This document shows, piece by piece, positions 1 through 7,831 of a stretch of DNA of 64,000 nucleotides. How positions within the stretch are numbered: position 1 is the first letter of the stretch; every line of letters starts with the position of its first letter. The stretch spans positions 2,170,001 to 2,234,000 of the forward strand of contig OZ257157.1 of the NCBI GenBank assembly GCA_965279405.1. Direction: 5' to 3'. This DNA is from CBDDIP01 sp965279405. GTDB lineage: Bacteria > Actinomycetota > Acidimicrobiia > Acidimicrobiales > Ilumatobacteraceae. A program made the translations under genes and the position numbers. Under the pieces are notes generated by a model that had not been told where the DNA came from, did not search any database, and was given only the letters and a program-made list of their open reading frames with translations.

Positions 1-1
1 C

Positions 2-1117
2 GGGTTCATCGAGGAGTTCGACGCGATCGGCGGCGCGCGCGCCGGCATGGGTGGCGGCGGCTCTCGCGAGGGCACGGTCGGTGTCGTCAACGAGCTGCTC
101 GTGCAGATGCAGAGCTTCGACACCCCGGCTCCGAGCGACGTGCTCAAGGGCAAGCTCGTCGCCGCGGTCAACTCGCTGCTGCCGGCTTCGCGGGCCATCC
201 GCCGACCGGCGTCAGTGCCGGCCAACATCCTCGTGATCGCCGCCACGAACCGCGCCGCCGACCTCGACCCGGCGCTGCTGCGTCCCGGCCGCTTCGACCG
301 TCTCATCCACTTCGACCTGCCGCCGCACAACGACCGACTGGCGATCGCCGGCTACTACCTGGCGAAGAAGGCGCACCACCCTGCGGTCACGGCGAACTTC
401 ATCGCCGACCTCTCCGGTGGGTACAGCCCGGTGCGCATCGAGCGGCTGCTCGACGAGGCGTTGATCGTCGCCCTGCGGCGCGGCCGACGCTTGATGACCA
501 CCGATGACGTCATCGAGGCGCAGCTGACCACCGAGGTCGGGCTGTCGCAGGAGGTGGGCTACCACCCCGACGAACGCCGCCGTGTTGCCGTTCACGAGGC
601 AGGTCACGCGTTGCTGGCGACGCTCGTCGGGCGCGACGTGAAGATCGCCTCGATCCTCCGTCGCGGCAGCGCCCTTGGGCTCGTCCAGCACGCCGACGCG
701 GAGGAGCGCCACCTGCGCACGCCGTCGGAGGGCAGCGACCTGATCGCCGTGGCGATGGCCGGGCGTGCCGCGGAGATCCAGGAGTACGGCGAGGCGTCGA
801 GCGGCATCGCCAGCGATCTCGCCGCGGCGACCACGATCGCATCCCAGCTGGTCGGACAGCTCGGCGCCGCCAACAGCCTGCTCAGCCTGGAGGCTGCTCA
901 CCTCGGCATGGCCGGGAACCTCGTCGCCAAGGTCCTCGGCGACGAGGTGGCGCGGGGCAAGGCCGAAGCGATCGTCAGCAGTGCCGCTGATCGCGCCGCC
1001 TGCGCCGTCCTCGAGCACCGAGCCGCGTTGATCGCACTGGCCGACGCGCTGTGCGAGCACGACGAGCTCACCGGCGACGAGGTGCACAGCATCGTCGCCG
1101 AGTTCATCGCCGCCTAA
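2..1117 (+). CDS. FtsH-like AAA+ zinc metalloprotease, 5' end outside window
   Basis: C-terminal part of a membrane-type AAA+ protease; the reading frame is open to the window edge, so the N-terminus and Walker A are not seen. Visible in order: a Walker B region (FIEEFDAIGG, with Glu where FtsH usually has Asp), the second region of homology (AATNRAADLDPALLRPGRFDR), and an M41 peptidase domain with HEAGH at 593-607 and the third-ligand segment SGIASDLAAATTIA. About 35 extra residues separate Walker B from the second region of homology, unlike housekeeping FtsH. It probably degrades membrane or soluble proteins using ATP and zinc. It overlaps the convergent neighbour by 4 bp. Family assignment is firm; it looks like a divergent paralogue and not the essential FtsH. 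Confidence 0.85.
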   Translation, partial: GFIEEFDAIGGARAGMGGGGSREGTVGVVNELLVQMQSFDTPAPSDVLKGKLVAAVNSLLPASRAIRRPASVPANILVIAATNRAADLDPALLRPGRFDRLIHFDLPPHNDRLAIAGYYLAKKAHHPAVTANFIADLSGGYSPVRIERLLDEALIVALRRGRRLMTTDDVIEAQLTTEVGLSQEVGYHPDERRRVAVHEAGHALLATLVGRDVKIASILRRGSALGLVQHADAEERHLRTPSEGSDLIAVAMAGRAAEIQEYGEASSGIASDLAAATTIASQLVGQLGAANSLLSLEAAHLGMAGNLVAKVLGDEVARGKAEAIVSSAADRAACAVLEHRAALIALADALCEHDELTGDEVHSIVAEFIAA

Positions 1118-2217
1118 GCCGTCGACCCCGGGTTGGCGGGGAGCGCGTCGAAGCGGCCGACGGGGCGGATGTCTCGGTAGGCCTCGATCGCGGGAGCGAG
1201 CTCGGTCGGCGCCGCGCCGTGCACGATCACGCCGTCGGCGCCGAGGTCCAGCTGACGCAGCACCGACCACGCACACGCGGTCGCGTCGCCGGTGCCGGCC
1301 GGGGCCAGCCACTCGGCGGGGATGAGCGTGGCGACGTGCTCGAGCTCGGCCGTGGTGGCCTTCTGGTCGAGCGCGCCGCGGAAGCCGGCGACGAAGGGGT
1401 CGGCGCGGAAGCGGGCCAGCACGGCGGGGTCCCACTGGTTGGTCCGCACCATCAGGTCGCCGTACGCCTGGAGGTAGGTCGCCATCCGGCCGACGGTCTT
1501 CTTCAGACGGATGTCCTCCGGCACCCAATCGCCGACGACGGCCCAGCAGCTCCAGATGCGCACGCTGGCCGGATCGCGACCGGCCTCCTCGGCTGCGCGG
1601 CGGATGGTGCGGACGCAGCGCAGCAGCGTCTCCTCGGTGAAGAACGTGTGCAGGATCACACCGTCGAAGGCGCGCCCGGCGAGCTGCAGGCTCTGCGGGC
1701 CGAAGGCGCTCATCATCAACGGGATCTGCTCGTCGAACTCCGGGTCGAGCGCGAGCACGGGCCACTTGCCCGCCGGACCGTCGTGGCCGACCACCACCTC
1801 GCCGCGCCACAACCGGCGCATCAGCCCGGCGAAGTCCTCCATCTGCGCGGTGGTGATGCGTGGCAAACCGAAGGCGTCGAACATGCGGTCCATGCCGCGA
1901 CCGAGCCCGAGCGCGAAGCGGCCACCGGTCAGCCGATGCATCGTCGTCGCGTAGCTGGCGGTGACGATCGGGTGGCGCGTGTTGTGGTTGGTCACGCCGG
2001 TGGCGATGCCGAGCGTGGAGGTCACCGCGGCGGCGGCGCCGGAGAGGGTGACGATCTCCTTGATGTTGAACCGTTCGCTGAGGAAGACGGTGCCGAGGCC
2101 GAGCGCTTCGCCGTCGCGGCACTCGCTGAGGAGGTCGGCCGGCGAACGTGGCGCGCCGGGCAGTCCGTAGAACCCGAGCTCCGTCAGCTGCGGCCTGGAA
2201 ATCGGCAGATCGGTCAT
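1114..2217 (-). CDS. LLM-class F420-dependent oxidoreductase
   Basis: Predicted luciferase-like (beta/alpha)8 oxidoreductase of 367 residues. The family uses flavin or, in actinobacteria, cofactor F420 to oxidise or reduce small organic substrates; the substrate here is unknown. Typical landmarks are the N-terminal ELGFYGLPG strand, the SERFNIKEI segment, the GVTNHNTRHP loop and the GGRFALGLGRGMDRMF stretch near residue 100. The ATG at 2217 (MTDLPISRP) is preferred over an upstream GTG because the upstream extension would run into the divergent acetyltransferase gene. The start lies 26 bp from that gene's ATG, so a short shared promoter region is likely. Its stop overlaps the FtsH-like stop by 3 bp. 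Confidence 0.85.
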   Translation of the reverse strand: MTDLPISRPQLTELGFYGLPGAPRSPADLLSECRDGEALGLGTVFLSERFNIKEIVTLSGAAAAVTSTLGIATGVTNHNTRHPIVTASYATTMHRLTGGRFALGLGRGMDRMFDAFGLPRITTAQMEDFAGLMRRLWRGEVVVGHDGPAGKWPVLALDPEFDEQIPLMMSAFGPQSLQLAGRAFDGVILHTFFTEETLLRCVRTIRRAAEEAGRDPASVRIWSCWAVVGDWVPEDIRLKKTVGRMATYLQAYGDLMVRTNQWDPAVLARFRADPFVAGFRGALDQKATTAELEHVATLIPAEWLAPAGTGDATACAWSVLRQLDLGADGVIVHGAAPTELAPAIEAYRDIRPVGRFDALPANPGSTA

Positions 2218-2243
2218 AGGTGTCGGAGCGTACGGTGCGACCC

Positions 2244-3197
2244 ATGGGGACGATCGAACTGCGCGCACCGCGCACCGACGAACTGGCCGCCGTGTGCGCG
2301 TTGGTCAACCGAGCCGAGCAGCACGACCGCATCCCGCGGCAGCTGGAACTGGTGGAGCTCGAAGAGGAATTCTCACACCTGTCGATCGATGACGACGTGC
2401 GCATCGCGACGGTCGACGGAGAGCTCGCCGGGTACACGTACGTGCTCCACCTGCCGTCGGACGTCCGGGAGGAGCGCGGCTACGTCTTCGGCACGGTCGA
2501 CCCCTCGATGCGCGGCCGAGGCGTCGGGACCGCCTTGCTGCAGTGGGGCCGGGGGCGAGTCGCCGAGCTGCTGCTCGCGTCGGGCAACGCGCTGACCAAG
2601 TACGTGCGGGTCGACGCCTACGACTTCGTCGGCGCGGCCCACCAGCTGTTCGCCTCGATCGGCTTCGAGCCCGTTCGGTACATGGACGAGCTGCTGCGAC
2701 CGCTGGACGTGCTGCCGACCGTTCCGGAGATCGACGGCGTCCGCATCGTGCCGTTGCCCGACGACCGCGACGAGGACGTGCGCGTCGCCAAGAACACCGC
2801 CTTCGCCGATCACTGGGGATCGACGCCGACCACGCCCGATCACTGGCAGCAGAGCCTGCGCGGGTACGGCTCGGCGCCGCAGATGAGCTTCGTCGCACTG
2901 GACTCCGACGATGCCGTCGTGTCGATGCTGATCTCTCACCGCTACGAGGCCGACGACGCGATCACCGGCCGACGCGACGCCTGGGTGGCCACGCTGGGCA
3001 CGCTGCGCGAGTGGCGCGGCAAGGGGCTCGGTTCGGCGCTCATCGCCACCGCGCTGCACGCCTACGCCGCGGCTGGGATGACGCACGCCTCGATCGGGGT
3101 CGACAGCGAGAACCCGACCGGCGCGGCGCAGCTGTACCGCAAGCTCGGGTTCGAGCCGTCGACGCGCATGATCGTGCACCAGATCGTCATAGCGTGA
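2244..3197 (+). CDS. tandem GNAT-domain N-acetyltransferase, MshD-like architecture
   Basis: 317-residue protein with two GNAT folds. The first has an acetyl-CoA motif A around residues 85-105 (VDPSMRGRGVGTALLQW). The second is near residues 255-275 (REWRGKGLGSALIATAL), followed by the family ending QLYRKLGFEPS. This double arrangement is that of mycothiol synthase (MshD) and related actinobacterial acetyltransferases, but the acceptor cannot be read from sequence and no mycothiol genes are adjacent. ATG 2244 is chosen over GTG 2220, which would lie almost on the divergent gene's start. The aldehyde dehydrogenase gene follows after 4 bp, so the two are probably co-transcribed. Confidence 0.8.
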   Translation: MGTIELRAPRTDELAAVCALVNRAEQHDRIPRQLELVELEEEFSHLSIDDDVRIATVDGELAGYTYVLHLPSDVREERGYVFGTVDPSMRGRGVGTALLQWGRGRVAELLLASGNALTKYVRVDAYDFVGAAHQLFASIGFEPVRYMDELLRPLDVLPTVPEIDGVRIVPLPDDRDEDVRVAKNTAFADHWGSTPTTPDHWQQSLRGYGSAPQMSFVALDSDDAVVSMLISHRYEADDAITGRRDAWVATLGTLREWRGKGLGSALIATALHAYAAAGMTHASIGVDSENPTGAAQLYRKLGFEPSTRMIVHQIVIA

Positions 3198-3201
3198 GGG
3201 G

Positions 3202-4638
3202 ATGACGCAGACCCCGTTGGATCGCATCGCACCCGTCGTCGCCGCGGCGCGACAGAGCTACGTCGACGGGGCCACCCGTCCGCTGGCCTGGCGGGTGGCA
3301 ACGCTGCGGCGCCTGCGCGACCTGGTGAAAGACCACGAGGACCGGCTGCTGGACGCGCTGGCCGCCGACTTCGGCAAGCCGCGCACCGAGGCGTGGGTCA
3401 CCGAGATCGGCTTCACGATCAGCGACATCGACCACACGCTGGCGCACCTGCCGCTGTGGATGAAGCCCGAGCGCGTCGGCACGCCGCTGGCGTTCAAGCC
3501 CGGCTCGTCGGCCATCGTGTCCGAGCCGCTCGGCGTGGTCTGCGTGATCGCTCCGTGGAACTACCCGGTGCAGCTGCTCCTGCTGCCGATGGTCGCGGCC
3601 ATCGCCGCCGGCAACGCCGTCGTCGGCAAGCCGAGCGAGCTCGCCCCGCACACCGACGAGGCGCTCGCTGCGTTGGTGGCCGAGCTCGGCGACCCTGCGG
3701 TGGCCCTCGTGCAGGGCGGCGTGGCGGAGACCACCGAGCTGCTCGCCCAGCGCTTCGACCACATCCTCTACACCGGCAACAGCCGCGTCGCCCGCATCGT
3801 CGCTCGGGCTGCGGCGGAGCACCTGACGCCGCTCACCCTCGAGCTCGGCGGCAAGAGCCCGGCCATCGTCAGTCGCAACGCCAACCTCGACGTCGCCGCA
3901 CGGCGCATCGCCTGGGGCAAGTTCGTCAACGCCGGTCAGACCTGCATCGCCCCCGACTACGTGCTCGTCGAGCGCGACGCGCACGACGGACTCGTCGCCG
4001 CGCTCGGTCGCTCGATCGCCGAGTTCTACGGCTCCGACGTCCAGGCCAGCGCGGACTACGCGCGCATCGTCAACGACCCCCACTTCCACCGGCTGGAGAA
4101 GCTGCTGCACAACGGCACGGTGGCCCATGGCGGCGGCAGCGACGCCGACACCCGCTACATCGAACCGACCGTGCTCACCGGGATCACCCGCGACGATCCG
4201 GTCATGGGCGAGGAGATCTTCGGCCCGATCCTCCCCGTCATCGCCGTCGACTCGCTCGACGAGGCCATCGCCTTCGTCAACGCCGACGAGAAGCCGCTGG
4301 CGCTCTACAGCTTCAGCGAGCGCGACGAGGACAACGACCGGGTCATCGCCGGCGCCACCAGTGGCGGTGCGTGCATCAACGGCACGCTGCTGCACATCAG
4401 CAACCCGAACCTGCCCTTCGGCGGGGTCGGCGAGAGCGGCACCGGTGCGTACCACGGCAAGTTCGGCTTCGACACGTTCAGCCACCGCCGCGGCGTGCAC
4501 ACCCGCTCCACCAAGCTCGATCCGGCCCTGATGTACCCGCCGTACACCAAGCGCAAGTCGTCGATCCTGCGCCGCGGCATGTCGATCGCCGATCCCCGCG
4601 ACGTCGTCGCCCGGGTGCGCTCCGCCGTCAGGCGCTGA
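3202..4638 (+). CDS. NAD(P)-dependent aldehyde dehydrogenase (class 3-like)
   Basis: 478-residue aldehyde dehydrogenase, expected to oxidise an aldehyde to its carboxylate with NAD(P)+. The nucleotide-binding stretch APWNYPVQ is near residue 115. The general-base motif LELGGKSP places Glu at about 214. The catalytic Cys is at about 248 in NAGQTCIAPDY, and EEIFGPILPV follows near 335. Short length and the DHTLAHLPLWMKPE N-terminal region resemble class 3 fatty or aromatic aldehyde dehydrogenases. The ATG lies 4 bp after the GNAT gene. The 3' end overlaps the convergent engB by 11 bp. Substrate is not determinable. Confidence 0.92.
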   Translation: MTQTPLDRIAPVVAAARQSYVDGATRPLAWRVATLRRLRDLVKDHEDRLLDALAADFGKPRTEAWVTEIGFTISDIDHTLAHLPLWMKPERVGTPLAFKPGSSAIVSEPLGVVCVIAPWNYPVQLLLLPMVAAIAAGNAVVGKPSELAPHTDEALAALVAELGDPAVALVQGGVAETTELLAQRFDHILYTGNSRVARIVARAAAEHLTPLTLELGGKSPAIVSRNANLDVAARRIAWGKFVNAGQTCIAPDYVLVERDAHDGLVAALGRSIAEFYGSDVQASADYARIVNDPHFHRLEKLLHNGTVAHGGGSDADTRYIEPTVLTGITRDDPVMGEEIFGPILPVIAVDSLDEAIAFVNADEKPLALYSFSERDEDNDRVIAGATSGGACINGTLLHISNPNLPFGGVGESGTGAYHGKFGFDTFSHRRGVHTRSTKLDPALMYPPYTKRKSSILRRGMSIADPRDVVARVRSAVRR

Positions 4639-5212
4639 GCAGGTCCGTGATGTGCGCCTGGAGGCGGTCGATGCCGACGCCCTTGGACGCACTCACCCAC
4701 ATCACGTCGCCCTCGTCGAGCAAGCAGCCCTTGGCCACCTGCTGCTTGCGTCCGGCCAGCTTCGACGGTCGAACCTTGTCGAGCTTGGTCGCCACGATCG
4801 AGTGCGGCACGTCGCTCTCGCGCAACCAGTCGAGCATCTGCACGTCGAGCTTGGTCGGCCCGATCTCGCCGTCGACGAGCACGAACACCATTGCCAGCTC
4901 CTCGCGGTCGAGCAGGTAGTCCTCGATCATCCGCTGCCAGCCCCGCTTCTCCCGCCCGGGCACGGCGGCGTAGCCGTACCCGGGGAGATCGACGATCGTC
5001 GCCCCGCTGGGCAGTGCGAACTGGTTGAGCAGCTGCGTGCGCCCCGGCGTCTTGGACACCTTCGCCAGCTGGCGATGGTTGGCCAACGCGTTGAGGAGCG
5101 ACGACTTGCCGACGTTGGAGCGGCCCACGAAGGCAACCTCCACCGGTGACGGTGGAAGGTCGCCGTGGCGCTTGGCCGACGTGACGAAGCTGAGTTGGAG
5201 TGGCAGCGTCAG
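4628..5212 (-). CDS. engB: ribosome-biogenesis GTPase EngB/YsxC (YihA)
   Basis: Small GTPase needed for assembly of the large ribosomal subunit. G1 is GRSNVGKSSLLN about 30 residues in, then the switch region KTPGRTQLLNQF, G3 DLPGYGYA, G4 TKLDK and G5 VSASKG, giving the usual length of about 195 residues. The homologous N-terminus (LPLQLSFVTSAKRHGD) begins just after a CTG codon at 5210-5212 that overlaps the TGA of the upstream lipoprotein gene (CTGA). The only ATG/GTG/TTG-type start in this frame is a GTG at 5281. Using it would add 23 arginine-rich residues and overlap the upstream gene by 73 bp. I therefore place the start at the CTG; the boundary is uncertain, the function is not. Confidence 0.9.
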   Translation of the reverse strand: MTLPLQLSFVTSAKRHGDLPPSPVEVAFVGRSNVGKSSLLNALANHRQLAKVSKTPGRTQLLNQFALPSGATIVDLPGYGYAAVPGREKRGWQRMIEDYLLDREELAMVFVLVDGEIGPTKLDVQMLDWLRESDVPHSIVATKLDKVRPSKLAGRKQQVAKGCLLDEGDVMWVSASKGVGIDRLQAHITDLLSA

Positions 5213-6246
5213 GCGCCCAGTGAGCCGAAGAAGTCCGACAGCGTCGGGTCGAGGTTGGCGTCGGCGCCCGAGAGCACCCACACGATCACGTCGTCGCGGC
5301 TGGCGAGGAAGAAGAACAGCCCGTTGGACTCGTACTTCAGGCCGGGCACGCCGCCGATGGTGGCCGGCACGTTGAGCGCTCCGGACGACACGATCGGGAT
5401 GAGGTCCTCGATCGAGCCCGGGGTGAGCGTGGTGTCGGCGACCATGAAGAAGACGCGGCCGATGTTGGCGCCGGTGCCGTCGAACACGTCGACGCCACCG
5501 ATGGTGCCGGGCTGCGGCTTGATCAGCGAGCTCAGGTCGAGCAACGTGTTCCAGCTGCTGAGCGTGTCGGCCGGTGCGTCCTGGAACGTGAAGTTGCCGG
5601 ACGGCACCAGGAACGAAGCGGCGTCGAGGCTGATCTTGTTGGTCTCGAGGTTCGGCTGCGTCTCCGGGGGAGCGGTGGACGGAGGCTGCGTCTCCGGCGG
5701 TGCCGTCACCGGCGCGGTGTCGATCGGGGTCGTGTCGATCGGCGTGGTGTCGATCGTGTCGACCGGTGCGTCGGCGAAGTCGGTGAAGGACGTGTCGATC
5801 GCGCAGCGCTTGGCGTCGAGGTTGTCGGCGAGGTCGCCGTTGTCCGTGGCGATCTTCTTGAACGCCTCGAGCTTGGTGGTCAGCGTGTCCACGTCACCGT
5901 TGCCGGCCGCCTTCGACATCTGGTCGAGCAAATCGATCTGGTCCTCGAAGCCGGAGATGAGGTCCTTCGCGTCCCGAGCGTCACCCTTGTCGCTCGGCAG
6001 CTTGAGCTTCTGCATCTCGGCGACCGCGTCCTCGTAGCTCGTCGACGCATCGCTGGCGAGATCCTTGACCTCGTCGATGCTCGTCGCAGCCGGCAGCTTC
6101 TTCAGCGCCCGGTCGAGGTCACGGCAGACATCGTCGATCTGATCGCCGAAGGCGACCGCCGCGCCCCCGCCACCGTCGTCGCCACACGCGACGATCGTGG
6201 TTCCGAGCAAGAGGGTTGCTGCAATGGCAAAGGTGGCACGCTTCAT
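5209..6246 (-). CDS. secreted lipoprotein of unknown function
   Basis: 345 residues with an N-terminal lipoprotein signal ending at a lipobox (TTIVACG, Cys near residue 21), so it is expected to be anchored to the outer face of the membrane. Residues 35-185 look helical, with many charged residues. A Thr/Pro-rich linker containing near-identical DTTPI and PPETQP units (residues about 165-210) follows. The C-terminal part of about 130 residues is predicted globular (FLVPSGNFTF, PGLKYESNGLFFFLASRDD). I recognise no enzyme family. The start has a GGAGA ribosome site 7 nt upstream. It is co-directional with the anchored protein encoded upstream and with engB downstream. Confidence 0.75.
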   Translation of the reverse strand: MKRATFAIAATLLLGTTIVACGDDGGGGAAVAFGDQIDDVCRDLDRALKKLPAATSIDEVKDLASDASTSYEDAVAEMQKLKLPSDKGDARDAKDLISGFEDQIDLLDQMSKAAGNGDVDTLTTKLEAFKKIATDNGDLADNLDAKRCAIDTSFTDFADAPVDTIDTTPIDTTPIDTAPVTAPPETQPPSTAPPETQPNLETNKISLDAASFLVPSGNFTFQDAPADTLSSWNTLLDLSSLIKPQPGTIGGVDVFDGTGANIGRVFFMVADTTLTPGSIEDLIPIVSSGALNVPATIGGVPGLKYESNGLFFFLASRDDVIVWVLSGADANLDPTLSDFFGSLGA

Positions 6247-6367
6247 CGCTGTTCTCCGTCCGTAGGGTCAGGCGAGTCCAAGTACGGTAGACCGTCGGCA
6301 ACGGTTCTCCGGTTTCTAGGACGTTGCAACTGGGCGACGAGTGCCTCGAACACCCGTCCGTGTGGCG

Positions 6368-7717
6368 TCAGCTGGGGATCTCCACGCCGTTGAGCAGATC
6401 GGTGAGGTCGGCGACGGACTCCGTACCGGACACCGAGACGTACCACTCGGTCGCGGCGAGCGGGTGGCCGACGACGATGTTGCCGTTGAGCGAGACGTTG
6501 GACGAGACCCCGCTCATCGTCGCCGAGTCGCCGACGTCGGTGAACGTGGTGCCACCCGGCTCCACGGACACGGGGCCCTGGCGGACGACGATCACCTTGT
6601 TGCCGTTGACGTAGACGTCGGCGTAGTCGACGACGGGTGGGCTGGCGGGTGCGACGGTGTCGCCCGTGAGCGGGTCGGTGGTCGGTGTCGGCTGCGAGCC
6701 GGCGTTCGGATCGCTCTGCGTCACCTGGTAGCGGCCGGCCAGCGTGTAGCCCTCGGGCACCTCGGCCAGCGCGTAGTAGTCGTCGACAGGCGCCTTGGCC
6801 TCGTCGATCTCCTCGACCTCGAGCCCGCCGGCGTCGAGTGCAACGGGATCGCCCGTGATCGTGAACGCCGAGTCGTCGAGCTTCACCGCAGTGTCGACGG
6901 ACGTGGCGGTCTTGCGGGCGACGACGGCACCGCCCGAGACCACGACCTGCTCGAGCAGCAGGCCACTGGCGTCGATGCACACGTCGGCGAAGTCCGTCTC
7001 CGTCGGCACGGCCGTGGTTCGCTCGTCGGGTGCCTTGCCGGTGCGGTACACCTGGCACTCGCGGTCGAGCAGCGTGCGGCGCTCCTTCAGCACGTAGGTA
7101 CCTTCGGCAACGAGGTCGGCGAGCGAGCTGTCGAACCGGAAGTCGGCGCCGCCCACGTCAGGCGGCGACGCGTACGTCGAGGTCGAGCTCGTCGTGATCT
7201 GCTGCACCGAGGTCTTGTTCGTCGTGAACGTGAAGTCGGTGGTGGCCTTGTCGGTCGTGTCCGGTGTGGACGACGAGGTGGCCGCCCCCGTCGACACGAC
7301 TCGCGAGTCGAACGGGCGAAGCGCGGTGAACGTCTGCGTGGTGTGCAGATCGTCGGCGTTGTCGGTGAAGGTCTCGACGTCGTAGACGACCTCGTAGGCG
7401 TCGGGCGACGACGTGATTCCGAGGGCGCCCGTCGCGTCCGGCACGACCGTTGCCGCGATCAGGTGCTTGGGCCCGGCGTCGTTGGGCTTGTCGTCGTCGC
7501 CGCGAGTGAAGACGAAGATGCCGGCCGCGACCACGGCCACGCCGGCGACGCCGCCGATCACCGCTCGGGTGCGCTGCTTCTTGCGTCGTCGGGCGTCGAG
7601 CGCCGCTTGGACGCCCGGGTTTCGATGGGCGTTCTGACGTCGCTGTTGGATCGCGGTCCGCTGCCGCTGCGCACGCAGCGCTGCCGCACGCTCTGCCTGC
7701 CGGTTCTTCTGGTTCAT
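6368..7717 (-). CDS. single-pass membrane protein with large extracytoplasmic domain
   Basis: 449 residues. The N-terminus is a basic Arg/Gln-rich cytoplasmic segment (residues 1-50), followed by one transmembrane helix (AVIGGVAGVAVVAAGIFVF, about 52-70) and about 370 residues outside. The exported part contains two Cys (in DRECQVYRTG and DVCIDASG) and a Pro/Thr-rich stretch with Asp near residue 350. It resembles other actinobacterial proteins that carry outer-face LolA/LppX-like beta domains, but that is only an impression. No enzymatic motif was seen. It may be co-transcribed with the lipoprotein gene 121 bp downstream, and it is divergent from the diguanylate cyclase. Confidence 0.7.
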   Translation of the reverse strand: MNQKNRQAERAAALRAQRQRTAIQQRRQNAHRNPGVQAALDARRRKKQRTRAVIGGVAGVAVVAAGIFVFTRGDDDKPNDAGPKHLIAATVVPDATGALGITSSPDAYEVVYDVETFTDNADDLHTTQTFTALRPFDSRVVSTGAATSSSTPDTTDKATTDFTFTTNKTSVQQITTSSTSTYASPPDVGGADFRFDSSLADLVAEGTYVLKERRTLLDRECQVYRTGKAPDERTTAVPTETDFADVCIDASGLLLEQVVVSGGAVVARKTATSVDTAVKLDDSAFTITGDPVALDAGGLEVEEIDEAKAPVDDYYALAEVPEGYTLAGRYQVTQSDPNAGSQPTPTTDPLTGDTVAPASPPVVDYADVYVNGNKVIVVRQGPVSVEPGGTTFTDVGDSATMSGVSSNVSLNGNIVVGHPLAATEWYVSVSGTESVADLTDLLNGVEIPS

Positions 7718-7831
7718 GCTGGGCGAGATGTTCGCTCACCTGGGCGAAGTGCGCCAGTGCAGGACACCGGATTTGTTGGTGCAAGTTTCCTGGTGGATTT
7801 GCAGGAATCGTCGTCAAGTCGTCGGTCAACT

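Noticed and set aside
6341..7831. N-terminal extension of the diguanylate cyclase frame by nearly 500 codons
   Set aside because: The extension lies opposite the anchored membrane protein gene and has shadow-like composition. Membrane helices and homology begin only after about 7832.
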